Part shown: positions 22,500-33,304 of the stretch, in pieces | How the letters are laid out: each line of letters begins with the position of its first letter | How positions within the stretch are numbered: the stretch's first letter is position 1 | Assembly: GCA_026214975.1 (NCBI GenBank) | Contig: CM047808.1 | Span: forward strand, 62,460,583 to 62,524,582 | Source: Gentiana macrophylla | Lineage: Eukaryota; Streptophyta; Magnoliopsida; Gentianales; Gentianaceae | Direction of reading: 5' to 3' | Length of the DNA: 64,000 nt | The notes under the pieces: model-generated | The model's database searches: none | The model's input: only the letters and a program-made list of their open reading frames with translations | Told to the model about the DNA's origin: nothing | Translations under genes and position numbers: made by a program

Positions 22500-24346
22500 A
22501 ACTGCAGATACTGGTTTCCTGCTTATAGCATCTGCCACTACATTGGCTTTGCCTGGATGGTACTGAATATCCATATCCTAGTCCTTCACGAACTCTAACC
22601 ATCTCATCTGTCTCATGTTCAGATTCTCTTGAGTGAAGAAATACTTTAAACTTTTGTGGTCGGTGGAGATCCTTGCTTTAACTCCATATAAGTAGTGCCT
22701 CCAAGTCTTTAAGGCAAACACTACTGCTACCAACTCTAAGTAATGTGTTGGATAATTATTCTCATGCACCTTCAACTGCCTAGATGCATAAGCAATCACT
22801 TTCCCTTCTTGCATCAAAACACAACCTAAACCCTGTCTCGAAGCATCCGTGTAGACATCGTAGTTAACAAAAATCTTCGGAACTGCCAACACTGGGGCCG
22901 TCGTCAACCTATCCTTCAAGGTATGAAAAGCTGTATCACACTCGCTTGTCCATTCGAACTTCACATTCTTCTATGTAAGCTTAGTGAGTGGAGTAGCTAT
23001 CTTCGAAAAGTCTTGCACGAACTTCCTATAGTAGCCAGCCAAACCAAGAAAGCTCCTTACTTCTGAAACTATGGTAGGTTTAGGCCAATTCTTAACTGCC
23101 TCAATCTTTGCTGGATCAACTTGTATACCATCTCTAGAAACGACATGACCCATGAAACTGACTTGATTCAACCAAAAGTCACACTTCGAAAACTTAGCAA
23201 ACAACTGGTTCTTCTTCAGAGTATCTAACACTATCCTTAAGTGTTCCTCATGTTCTTCCTCATCCTTAGAGTATACCTGGATGTCGTCTATGAACACTAT
23301 CACAAACTTATCCAAGTATCGCATGAAAACTTGCTGCATCAAATCCATGAATGCAGATGGAGCATTAGTGAGTCCAAAAGGCATAACCAAGAACTCATAA
23401 TGTCCATACCTCGTACTAAAAGCCGTCTTCGGTATATCTACCACCTTGATCTTCAACTGATGATAACCGGACCTAAGGTCAATCTTAGAGAATAATTTCT
23501 TGCCCTGCAACTGATTAAACAGATCATCTATCCTTGGCAAAGGATACTTATTCTTGATGGTAAGGTTATTCAGCGCTCTGTAGTCGATACACATCCTCAT
23601 GCTACCATCTTTCTTCTTTACGAACAAAACAGGGGCTCCCCAAGGTGACGTACTGGGCTGAATTATATTCCTCTCAAGAATATTCATAAGTTGAGCTTTC
23701 AACTTCTTTAACTCAGCCGGTGCCATCCTATAAGGTGCCTTAGCAACTGGTGCTGCTCCCGGTATCAACTTGATCTCAAACTCGATTTCCCTATCCGGCA
23801 TGTTTCCCGGTAACTCTTCTGGAAACACCTCAGGATACTCCCTCACTACAGGAGTTTCTCCTAACTTAGGCTTCACTTGTTCCACATCCACTACGTACAA
23901 CAAGTAGCCTTCACAACCCTCCTGACAAGCCCTAATCGCCTTGACCGCTGAAATTATCGGATGTCGCTTCTTACTCGGCTTGTAAATGTTACCCTGATAA
24001 GTCTTATCTGATTTCCCGGGTACTTTAAAGGTCACCTTCTTCTCTCGGCAATCTAAGTGAACATAGTTCTCGGATAGCCAATCTATTCCAAGGGTCACGT
24101 CAAAATCTGAAAAGTCTAAAACAGTGAAGTCACTCTTGCATCTATAAGGTCCAACTCGAACTTCCACTTCAAGTATCATCCTAGTTACCTTTGTTACCTT
24201 TCCTAACGGTGTAGTTATCTCCAAAGTATTCCTTAGAGGTTCCATTGGTAAGTGAAGCTTCTTAGCTACTTTAGGTTACACAAAAGTGTTAGACGCTCCC
24301 ATATCAAACAAGGCTCTGACCACTAGGTTATCTAACATTATCGTAC
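22500..24346 (-). pseudogene. Chromovirus protease, RT and RNase H (unit A)
   Basis: Reads from the second side of the candidate intron. Protease: LVVRALFDMGASNTFV, with catalytic Asp kept but the usual DTG changed to DMG, then [64 protein letters not shown] and the catalytic block [13 protein letters not shown] (Asp-Asp codons at 23283-23288). RNase [27 protein letters not shown] block, then YHPGKANVVADAISRK. Stops at about 24275, 22971 and 22575 sit where unit B has Ser, Gln and Tyr codons, so each is a point mutation. Otherwise the frame is continuous from protease to RNase H. Confidence 0.94.
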
Positions 24347-24437
24347 CTAAGAGGCATACTCATTCATTTGAATACAGTTACAACATGAATAATCACGCTA
24401 TAAAATATATTAATAAATTGAATAAACTACAAGGTAC
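24347..24437 (-). other. Candidate 91-bp intron between gag and protease (unit A)
   Basis: On the minus strand the segment starts GTACCTTGTAG and ends GCCTCTTAG, a GT...AG segment rich in A+T. Exon 1 ends after the first base of a Gly codon and exon 2 supplies the other two. Joining gives VISG-TIMLDNL, the conserved Gag/protease linker that in related elements runs on uninterrupted to FDTGA. Unspliced, the Gag frame stops four codons into the segment (GTL-stop). Both boundaries read AG|GTAC, so the segment is also bounded by a direct repeat, AGGTAC. Confidence 0.65.
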
Positions 24438-25947
24438 CTGAGATAACATCATCCTCTGCTTCTGCATCTCTAGCATCAGCTGCAAAAACTCTAACTGGCC
24501 GGCTTGGGCCGCTTTTCCCGTTTCCTCGGCTCGTACTCCCTTTATTCCCCTTATTGGGACATTCCCTGGAAAAGTGTCCCGGTTCTCCGCAAATGTGGCA
24601 ACTATTCATGTTCTGTCGGCACTCGCCTGAGTGATTCTTATTGCACTTAGGACACAGAGATGCACTGTTTGGGGCCTTTGTTGCCGTAGGAGCTGTGGTT
24701 TTCTTGACGTTCTGTTATGGTGCTCCTCTATAATTGCCTTGACTCGTCCCAAAGTTTCTCTTGTTACCAATAACTACTGTAGCCTTCATCCTGAAGGTCT
24801 CGACCTTCAAGGCTTTATTCAAGAGCTCTGCCATGTTCCTTGCTGTAAATCCCAACATGCTAGACTGAATCTCATAGGCCAATCCGTCCTTGTAAAGGGC
24901 CATCTTTCTTTCTTCCACTTTCATCAGCTCGGGATAGAACCGTCCCAACACATTAAACTTGTTAGTGTACTGAGATACTGTCAAGTAGTTGCCTTGCTTG
25001 AGTTTCAAAAACTGACTTGCCTTATCTGCTTGCACTGTTTCCGGGAAGTACTCGTTGAAGAACATAGCTTTGAAAGCTTCCCAGTCTGTTATCTTGACAT
25101 TGCTACTCTGTATGGCATCTATCCATGCTTCAGCTGCGCCCAAAAGAAAACTGATTGCCAGCTGTGCCATCTCATTATCGGGCACATGTACATTCCTGCA
25201 TGCCTTTTCGAAGATTCTTATCCACTCCTCATCTTTCGAAGGTTCCGTATTCCCAAAGAAATCCTGAACTCTGTTTCTCCGCAGTCTTGTATACCAATCA
25301 ACTAGCGGCGCTTGCTCAAAAACCGGTCTAACCGGTGGGACTGGTGGGTAAACCGGAGGATAACCAAAAGGTACTTGCTACTGGTACTGCTGTTGATGAG
25401 GGTAAGTTGGATTCACTTGAGGTTCAGGCTGAAAGGGGTAGTACCTCTTATGGTAACTCTGGTGATGTTGCGGGGTTGGCTGAGCTTGTTAGAAACCAAA
25501 GGGTGGGTAACCAAAACCTTGCTGATGGTCGAAACGTGGTGAAAGTGGTATGGTTGGTCGAGGGGTATGACCTACAGGAGGTGGGTAGAAGGCCTGCTGC
25601 TGTTGGTGAAACACTAGTGGTGAGGGGTGGCTCACTGGTGGATGGTAAAAGGTTTGCTGGTGTGGAGGGCAGCTTACAGGTGGTGGTACAAAACCCGCTG
25701 GAACATCGCTCACCAAAGAAAACTGAACCGAACTCCCCACGTGCCATCGTGGAGGTTGCTCCTGATGAGGTCGTGGTGACAAACCCTGTTGAGACCTTGG
25801 TGTGGGTGTCGCCGTACGAGGTGGTGATGATAAACTCCGCTGAGGTGGAGGAATCTGCCTCACAACACCGCCACCTACGACCGGCGTTTGACTTTCCCGT
25901 CGAACTCTGGAAGACTCGGCACCCGCTCAAGTTCTCGTGAACACCAT
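24438..25947 (-). pseudogene. Chromovirus gag (unit A)
   Basis: Structural Gag. The ATG at 25947 opens MVFTRT and is followed at once by a TGA where unit B has Gly. A Pro/Gln-rich N-terminal region (25489-25863) precedes the retrotransposon gag domain (WIRIFEKACRNVHVP, LLGAAEAWIDAI, YFPETVQADKASQFL; about 24715-25260). The zinc region has CPKCNKNHSGEC and the CCHC knuckle CHICGEPGHFSREC (24559-24600), then a basic GNKGSTSRGNGKSG tail. Extra stops lie near 25489, 25378 and 24715; at the first and last, unit B reads Gln and Glu. The leader from primer site to ATG is only about 85 bases. Confidence 0.9.
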
Positions 25948-26031
25948 CCTGATGATCAAGGAAAACCATAACGTTACTAAAAGGTCTAAAGAAACTTATC
26001 TTAAAGGAAAGGAAGCCTAAAAGACGCTTCT

Positions 26032-26043
26032 CTCTGATACCAA
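26032..26043 (-). promoter_or_regulatory. Primer-binding site of unit A (initiator Met tRNA)
   Basis: Minus strand TTGGTATCAGAG, one base from the middle LTR. It matches the plant initiator-Met-tRNA 3' end used by most gypsy elements. Confidence 0.88.
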
Positions 26044-26044
26044 C

Positions 26045-28158
26045 TGTAACGCCCCATTCCCGGACATCGAGTCCTTATCCAGAAAAGGAACGTTCGGCAC
26101 GTATAAAATAAAAATAATTTCACTTTATACGCAAGCCTCTACTACGTCGTATCAAAAATAAGCAAACAGATTCAAAAGACTCGGGTATAAAAATTTCCAA
26201 ACATCCAAGAATAGAAACAACATCTAAAGGTGGAAATGTAACTTATTACATTCAAGGAAAATACGATATCCAAAGGAAATGTAACGGTACTACACGTCTC
26301 AAAAGACCAAAAGTCTAAACCAACAGTACAAAGAACAGTCTAACTAATGAATGGCAAAAATAAATAAATGTAAAGTCTTAAATGCAGCGTCTTCAAACGT
26401 CATCATCGAACTCCTCCTCGTAACCATTATCGACCTGTTCATCTTCTCATCCCCAAACACATAGAAAACATGCATTTGAGGTATGTACAACGTACTTAAT
26501 AAGAAAGAGAAGCTATGATAACAATCACAATTTATAAAGAAAAGATAATTAAAAGTTTAGTTGTTTATGTTTGACCGACTCAATCTAGGGTTAATTTCAT
26601 GTCCATCAACACGAATTGACTAAACGTTTCTACTTAACTTATCTATGTTACAACCGCACTCAAGGGCACTACGTGTATCCACCTTTGGGACACTCTTGGC
26701 AACATATTAGCAGATCACACCAATATCCACGGAGTCTAGAATAGGTAAACTCCGTTAGTACGCACACCTCAGTGGAGTCCCCCGAACTTGTGGTTTTTTT
26801 GACCTACGGGTTCTTCCACCTTTAGAGGTAGCACACACATCGCGCTATAGACTGGTGCCTATCTAAGAGAGACATGTTGTTTAATCTTTTACTAGTCAAG
26901 TACGTATTTATTAGAATGATTAACTAACAACCTAAGTGTTTTCAATTAATCTCCCTCACATTTACTACTCTCTTCGTAGACCCCTAGACATTAACAATGC
27001 CTAGCAATTAAACAGACATTGATGAATACTAATTCATCAAAGCACAAGCCTATCATGCTCTTCCGACAGATCCAAACTTCAACTCCCTTTAAGAGTACAT
27101 TCGGTGTTTTAACTGAATGAATCAGAAGCTCAATTCAGGCTTGTTTATGTTTATACAATGTTATCATATCACAAATTAACATTTTAAAACAATAATAACA
27201 TGATTATGAAGCCCGAAACCAAGCTGAAAAGATAAAACAGTAAAAACTAGGTAAAACAGGTCAAATTCCCATTCGACATCCTATGGACGCCCGTTCGTAA
27301 GCGAACGCCCGTCCACTAACCCCAGACGCCCGTTCGTCAAACACAGCTACATCCTGAATCAAAAGTCTATCCTCAAACTCCCGTCTGCCTTGTGCAAACG
27401 CCCGTTTGAGCTACTAGGGTCGCGAACTCCCATTTGCCTATTGCAAATGCCCGTTCGCCTATTGCAAACGCCCGTTCGCCTGGGTTTTTCCCAAAACGCT
27501 AAATCTTCAAAACGCGATTTCTAAACCGTTTCTAACCTAATTAACCCCAAATTAAGCATAGTAAAACATAGGAAACATATCTAAACATCTATGATCCTTT
27601 GTTCAACGAAAAAACACATCTTTCTTGCATCTACGCATCAAAAAACATGATCTAAACTTTACGAATCATAATCGAGATCATAGGAAGAGTCTCTTACCCA
27701 TTTGCAGCCAAAAAACCAGATCCAAAAGCCTCTGAAAAACTGCTGCACTTCCCTCCAACCGATATCCAAACGATGTGCTTCTCACAACGGTTTCAATTCT
27801 CTCGTCCGATCTGAAAACGATCAAGAAACGCTTCAGATATCGTGAAAACTCTCTTGGCCCCTTTCTTCCTCCAAGTTGCGCAGAGAAGAGTTGAAAAAAC
27901 TGATTTCTGATTTTGTGTTTAGGTTATGGGATTAATGTGTATTAATTTCCATAAATACCAGTTTACAATTAAATCCCTTTTTTCCATAAACACCCTTAAT
28001 TACCAAAATCAGAATAATCCCTTTAAATCACATACATATTTCGAAAATATATATATATAATCAATTAAATACTTAACTCCCATAAAAGAAAAGAAATAAT
28101 AATATTTCGTTTTCGCAAAATGACACGTCTGCCCTTTCCCGAAAATCGGAATATTACA
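26045..28158 (-). mobile_element. Middle LTR, shared by units A and B
   Basis: TGTAACGCCCC...ATATTACA, 2114 bases. It acts as 5' LTR of unit A (primer site on its left) and 3' LTR of unit B (polypurine tract on its right). Slightly longer than the outer LTRs, partly because of one extra unit in the GCCCGTT array. Confidence 0.93.
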
Positions 28159-28171
28159 TTCCTCCCCCTTA
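28159..28171 (-). promoter_or_regulatory. Polypurine tract of unit B
   Basis: Minus strand AAGGGGGAGGAA-type purine run directly upstream of the middle LTR; the conserved TTCGAGGACGAAACTCCT block follows at 28174-28191. Confidence 0.8.
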
Positions 28172-28192
28172 AAAGGAGTTTCGTCCTCGAAA

Positions 28193-29759
28193 CTAGAACA
28201 TACCCGGTAAATCCATGAACTCTTGGAATTCACTGATCATATCATCTTCCACCTCCCTGGCTTCCTCCTCGGGGGAATGATTGCTCCACTGAACCAAAAC
28301 CAATGGGATCATCCGTCTCTTAATCATCTTTTCCTTCCTGTCCAAAATCTCGATCGGTCTCTCATCATAAGCAAGATTGTCTTGTAGAATTTCCGGATCA
28401 ATCGTAGTTTCAACATCATTCTTCGGCAGACAATTCTTCAACATTGAAACGTGAAACACACTATGGACCCTTGACATCGATTCCAGTAACCTAAGCTTGT
28501 AAGCCAACGGTCCAATCCTTTCCAGAATTTCAAACGGTCCAACATACCTTGGACTTAGCTTTCCCTTTTGTCCAAAGCGTTTCACTCCCTTCATCGGTGA
28601 AGCTCATAGATACACTCTATCACCGATTTCAAACTCAAGCGGTCTTCTTCTAACGTCTGCGTAACTTTTCTACCTGTCTTGAGCTGCCTTCATATTCTTT
28701 TTAACCAACTGCACCCTTTCCTTAGCTTGTTCAACCAATTTCCGTCCCTGTGATATGCCTTTCCCCGACTTCATCCCAAAACAGTGGCGTTCGACATTTT
28801 CTTCTATACAATGCTTCAAATGGCGGTATGCCTATACTTGCATGATAACTATTGTTGTAGGCAAACTCTGCTACCGGTAGGTAATCATCCCATGATCTAC
28901 CTACTTCCAAAACACAAGCTCTTAGCATGTCCTCGAGTGTTTGGATGGTTCTCTCAGATTGTCCATCTGTCTGAGGATGAAAGGTCGTACTCAAATCTAA
29001 CTTAGTTCCAAAAGCTGCTTGTAAGCTCTTCCAAAACTGACTGACAAACCTCGAATCACGATCCGAAACTATCGAGATAGGAACTCCGTGTAACTTCACT
29101 ATATTATCCAAGTATAGGGTCGCCGTCTTCTTCAAAGGCATATCAACCTTATACGGTAAGAAATGGGCAGATTTGGTCAACCTGTCCATGATTACCCAAA
29201 TTGCATCATGTCCACCGCTTGTCCTTGGTAAGCCGGTGATGAAGTCCATTATGATCTTATCCCATTTCCAATCAGGGATATCCAATGGCTTAAGCATTCC
29301 TCCTGGTCTTTTGTGTTTTGCCTTAACTTTTTGACAAATGTCACACTCTGCCTCAAACTTGGCTATTTCCAACTTCATCGAGGGCCACCAAAAATTTTCT
29401 TTCAAGTCCCGATACATCTTAGTAGCACCTAGATGAACTGCAAAAGCAATCCTATGTGCCTCTTCCATCACTCTCTGTCTTAACTCGCCAACATTAGGCA
29501 CACACAAACGATCCAGGTACCAAAGGTTTCCATTCTTGTCTAACAAAAAACCCACTGTAGGCTTCTCTCTAGCAACTCGATTCAGATCGACCAAAACCGG
29601 GTCTTCGTCTTGCTTTTCCTGAATATCATCCATCAACTCTGACCTTGCTACAACGGCGCCACAAACTATCGCTCCTCAATCTGATCAAACCTGCTGACTT
29701 CCTGCCCATCTAACCTTTCTGCCACATCTTCGACGCTTGAAACTGTAAATACTGGTTTC
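28193..29759 (-). pseudogene. Chromovirus integrase with chromodomain-like tail (unit B)
   Basis: Same layout as unit A. The zinc finger EEAHRIAFAVHLGATKMYRDL...CDICQKVKAKH keeps all His/Cys ligands. The core has WDKIIMDFITGLP, SIVSDRDSRFVSQF and DGQSERTIQTLE. The tail reads ERPIEILDRKEKMIKRR, but the EATWE block has become EEAREVE. Lesions: a one-base deletion near 29778 at the RNase H end, the shared frameshift near 28731, a TAG in AQDR-stop-KSYADV, and a stop in VYL-stop-ASPMKG. The stop at 28193-28195 after DLPGMF is the natural pol end. Confidence 0.92.
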
Positions 29760-31586
29760 CTGCTTAGAGCATCTGCCCTACATTGGCTTTGCCTGGATGG
29801 TACTAAATATTCAAATCATAGTCCTTCATGAACTCTAACCATCTCCTCTATCTCATGTTCAGATTCTCTTGAGTGAAGAAATACTTTAAACTTTTGTGGT
29901 CGGAGAAGATCCTTGCTTTAACTCCATATAAGTAGTGCCTCCAAGTCTTTAAGGCAAACACTACTGCTGCCAACTCTAAGTCATGTGTTGGGTAATTCTT
30001 CTCATGCACATTCAACTGCCTAGATGCATAAGCAATCACTTTACCTCCTTGCATCAAAACACAACCTAAACGCTGTCTCGAAGCATCCGTGTAGACATCG
30101 TAGTTATCAAAAATCTCCGGAACTGCCAACACTGGGGCCGTCGTCAACCTATCCTTCAAGGTATGAAAAGCTGTATCACACTCGCTTGTCCATTCGAACT
30201 TCACATTCTTCTGTGTAATCTTAGTGAGTGGAGTAGCTATCTTCGAAAAGTCTTTCACGAACTTCCTATAGTAGCCAGCCAAACCAAGAAAGCTCTTTAC
30301 TTCTGAAACTGTGTTAGGTTTAGGCCAATTCTTAACTGCCTCAATCTTTGCTGTATCAACTTGTATACCATCTCCAGAAACGACAAGACCCGAGAAACTG
30401 ACTTGATTCAACCAAAAGTCACACTTCGAAAACTTAGCAAACAACTGGTTCTTCTTCAGAGTATCTAACACTATCCTTAAGTGTTCCTCATGTTCTTCCT
30501 CATCCTTAGAGTATACCAGGATGTCGTCTATGAACACTATCACAAACTTTTCCAAGTATGGCATGAAAACTCGCTGCATCAAATCCATGAATGCAGATGG
30601 AGCATTAGTGAGTACAAAAGGCATAACCAAGAACTCATAATGTCCATACCTCGTACAAAAAGCCGTCTTCGGTATATCTGCCACCTTGATCTTCAACTGA
30701 TGATAACCGGACCTAAGATCAATCTTAGAGAATACTTTCTTGCCCCGCAACTGATTAAAAAGATCATCTATCCTCGGCAAAGGATACTTATTCTTGATGG
30801 TAAGGTTATTCAGCATTCTGTAGTCGATACACATCCTCATGCTACCATCTTTGTTCTCTACGAACAAAACAGGGGCTCCCCAAGGTGAAGTACTGGGCTG
30901 AATTACATTCCACTCTAGCTTATCCTTAAGTTGAGCTTTCAACTCTTTTAACTCAGCCGGTGCCATCCTGTAGGGTGCCTTAGCAACTGGTGCTGCTCCC
31001 GGTATCAACTTGATCTCAAACTCGATTTCCCTATCCGGCATGTTTCCCGGTAACTCTTCTGGAAACACCTCAGGATACTCCCTCACTACATGAGTTTCTT
31101 CTAACTTAGGCTTCACTTGTTCCACATCCACTACGTACAACAAGTAGCCTTCACAACCCTTCTGACAAGCCCTAATCACCTTGACCGCTGAAATTATTGG
31201 ATGTCGCTTCTTACTCGGCTTGTAAATGTTACCCTGATAAGTCTTATCTGATTTCCCGGGTACTTTTAAGGTCACCTTCTTCTCTCGGCAATCTATGTGA
31301 ACATAGTTCTCGGATAGCCAATCTATTCCAAGGATCACGTCAAAATCTGAAAAGTCTAAAACAGTGAAGTCACTCTTTCATTTATAAGGTCCAACTCGAA
31401 CTTCCACTTGAGGTATCATCCTAGTTACCTTTGTTACCTTTCCTAACGGTGTAGTTATCTCCAAAGTGTTCCTTAAAGGTTCCATTGGTAAGTTAAGCTT
31501 CTTAGCTACTTTAGTTGACACAAAAGTGTTAGACGCTCCCGTATCAAACATGGCTCTGACCACTAGGTTATCTAACATTATCGTAC
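29760..31586 (-). pseudogene. Chromovirus protease, RT and RNase H (unit B)
   Basis: The best-preserved pol of the window: one open frame from 31338 to 29848 (496 codons). Protease (31578 down) has LVVRAMFDTGASNTFVSTK with an intact DTG triad, then a Cys-to-stop change (TGC to TGA) at 31378 and [51 protein letters not shown] and [13 protein letters not shown] (Asp-Asp codons 30533-30538). RNase [17 protein letters not shown] and [19 protein letters not shown]. The next stop is at NLNMR-stop, where unit A reads Gln. Confidence 0.95.
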
Positions 31587-31677
31587 CTAAGAGGCATACT
31601 CATTCATTTGAATACAATTACAACAAGGGTAATCACGCTATAAAATATCTTAATAAATTGAATAAACAACAAGGTAC
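31587..31677 (-). other. Candidate 91-bp intron between gag and protease (unit B)
   Basis: Same position, length, phase and boundaries as in unit A. It starts GTACCTTGTTG and ends GCCTCTTAG on the minus strand. Joining gives IISG-TIMLDNLVVRAMFDTG in one frame, checked by coordinates: 220 bases from codon start 31897 to the exon end leave one base over, and exon 2 contributes two bases before the Thr codon. Unspliced, the Gag frame runs 22 hydrophobic codons into the segment (LLFIQFIKIFYSVIT...) and then stops. Confidence 0.68.
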
Positions 31678-33207
31678 CTGAGATAATATCATCCTCTAGT
31701 TCTGGATCTCTAGCATCAGCTGCAAAAACTCGAACTGGCCGGCTTAGGCCGCTTTTCCCGTTTCCTCGGCTCGTACTCCCTTTATTCCCCTTTTTAGGAC
31801 ATTCCCTGGTAAAGTGTACCGCTTCTCCGCAAACGTAGCAACTATTCGTGTTCTGTCGGCACTCGCCTGAATGATTCTTATTGCACTTAGGACACATAGG
31901 TGCGCTGTTTGGGGCCTTTGTTGCCGTAGGAGCTGTGGTCTTCTTGACGTTCTGTTCTGGTGCTCCTAGATAATTGCCTTGACATGTCCCAAAGTTTCAC
32001 TTGTTACCAATAACTACTGTAGCCTTCTTCCTGAAGGTCTCGACCTCCAAGGCTTTATTCAAGAGCTCTGCCATGTTCCTTGCTGTAAATCCCAACATGC
32101 CAGACTGAATCTCATAGGCCAATCAGTCCTTGTAAAGGGCCATCTTTCTTTCTTCCACTTTCATCAGCTCGGGATAGAACCGTCTCAACTCATTAAACTT
32201 GTTAGTGTACTGAGATATTGTCAAGTAGCTTCCTTGCTTGAGTTTCAAAAACTGACTTGCCTTATCCGCTTGCACTGTTTCCGGGAAGTACTTGATGAAG
32301 AACATAGCTTTGAAATCTTCCCAGTCTGTTACCTTGCCATTGCTGCTCTGTATGGCATCTATCCATGCTTCAGCTGCGCCCAAAAGAAAACTGAATGCCA
32401 GCTGTGCCATCTCAGTATCGGGTACATGTACATTCCTGCATGCCTTTTCAAAGCTTCTTATCCATTCCTCAGCTTTCGAAGGTTCTGTATTCCGTAAGAA
32501 CTCCTGAACTCTGTTTCTCTGCAGTCTTGTATACCAATCAACTGGCGGAGCTTGCTCAAAAACTTGTCTAACCGGTGGGACTGGTGGGTAAACCGGAGGA
32601 TAACCAAAAGGTACTTGTCTTGTATCACTTTGTTCTTTGAGGTAAGTTGGATTCACTTGAGGTTTAGGCTGAAAGGGGTAGTATCTCTGATGGTAACTCT
32701 GGTGATGTTGCGGGGTGGGCTGAGCTTGTTGGAAACCAAAGGGTGGGTAACCGAAACCTTGTTGATGGTCAAAACGCGGTGAAAGTGGTATGGTAGGTCG
32801 ATGGGTATGACCTACAGGAGGTGGGTAGAGGCCTGCTGCTGTTGGTGAAACACTAGTGGTGAGGGGTGGCTCACTGGTGGAGGGTAAACGCTGACAGGTG
32901 GAGGGTAAAAGGTTTGCTGGTGTGGAGGGTAGCTTACCGGTGGTGCTGCAAAACCCGCTGGAACAACGCTCACCAAAGAAAACTGAACCGAACTCCTCAC
33001 GTGCCATCGTGGAGGTTTCTCCTGATGAGGTCGTGGTGACAAACCCTGTTGAGACCTTGGTGTGGGTGTCGCCGTACGAGGTGGTGGTGATAAACTCCGT
33101 TGAGGTGGAGGAATCTGCCTCACAACACCGCCTCCTACGACCGGCGTTGGACTTTCCCATCGAACTCTGGAAGACTCTGCACCCGCTCCAGTTCTCGCGA
33201 ACACCAT
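31678..33207 (-). pseudogene. Chromovirus gag (unit B)
   Basis: Starts at ATG 33207 with MVFARTGAGAESS, 85 bases after the primer site. The Pro/Gln-rich N-terminal region is intact to about 32830, where one A is missing compared with unit A (GTAGAGGCC versus GTAGAAGGCC on the plus strand), shifting the frame. The gag domain then continues (EEWIRSFEKACRNVHVP, LLGAAEAWIDAIQSS, FPETVQADKASQFLKL) to a stop at 32123. The zinc region has CPKCNKNHSGEC and CYVCGEAVHFTREC (31799-31840); the metal ligands are kept, although the conserved Gly before His is Val. It ends in the KGSTSRGNGKSG tail. Confidence 0.92.
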
Positions 33208-33291
33208 CCTGATGATCAAGGAAAACCAGAACGATACTAAAAGGTCTAAAGAAACTTATCTTAAAGGAAAGGAAGCCTAAAAGACGCTTCT

Positions 33292-33303
33292 CTCTGATAC
33301 CAA
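33292..33303 (-). promoter_or_regulatory. Primer-binding site of unit B (initiator Met tRNA)
   Basis: Minus strand TTGGTATCAGAG, identical to that of unit A, one base from the right LTR. Confidence 0.88.
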
Positions 33304-33304
33304 C

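Noticed and set aside
23241..30888. Plus-strand ORFs over the chromovirus arrays (for example 23241-23495, 24631-25305, 30481-30888)
   Set aside because: Antisense shadows of pol and gag; they recur in both units only because the units are homologous.
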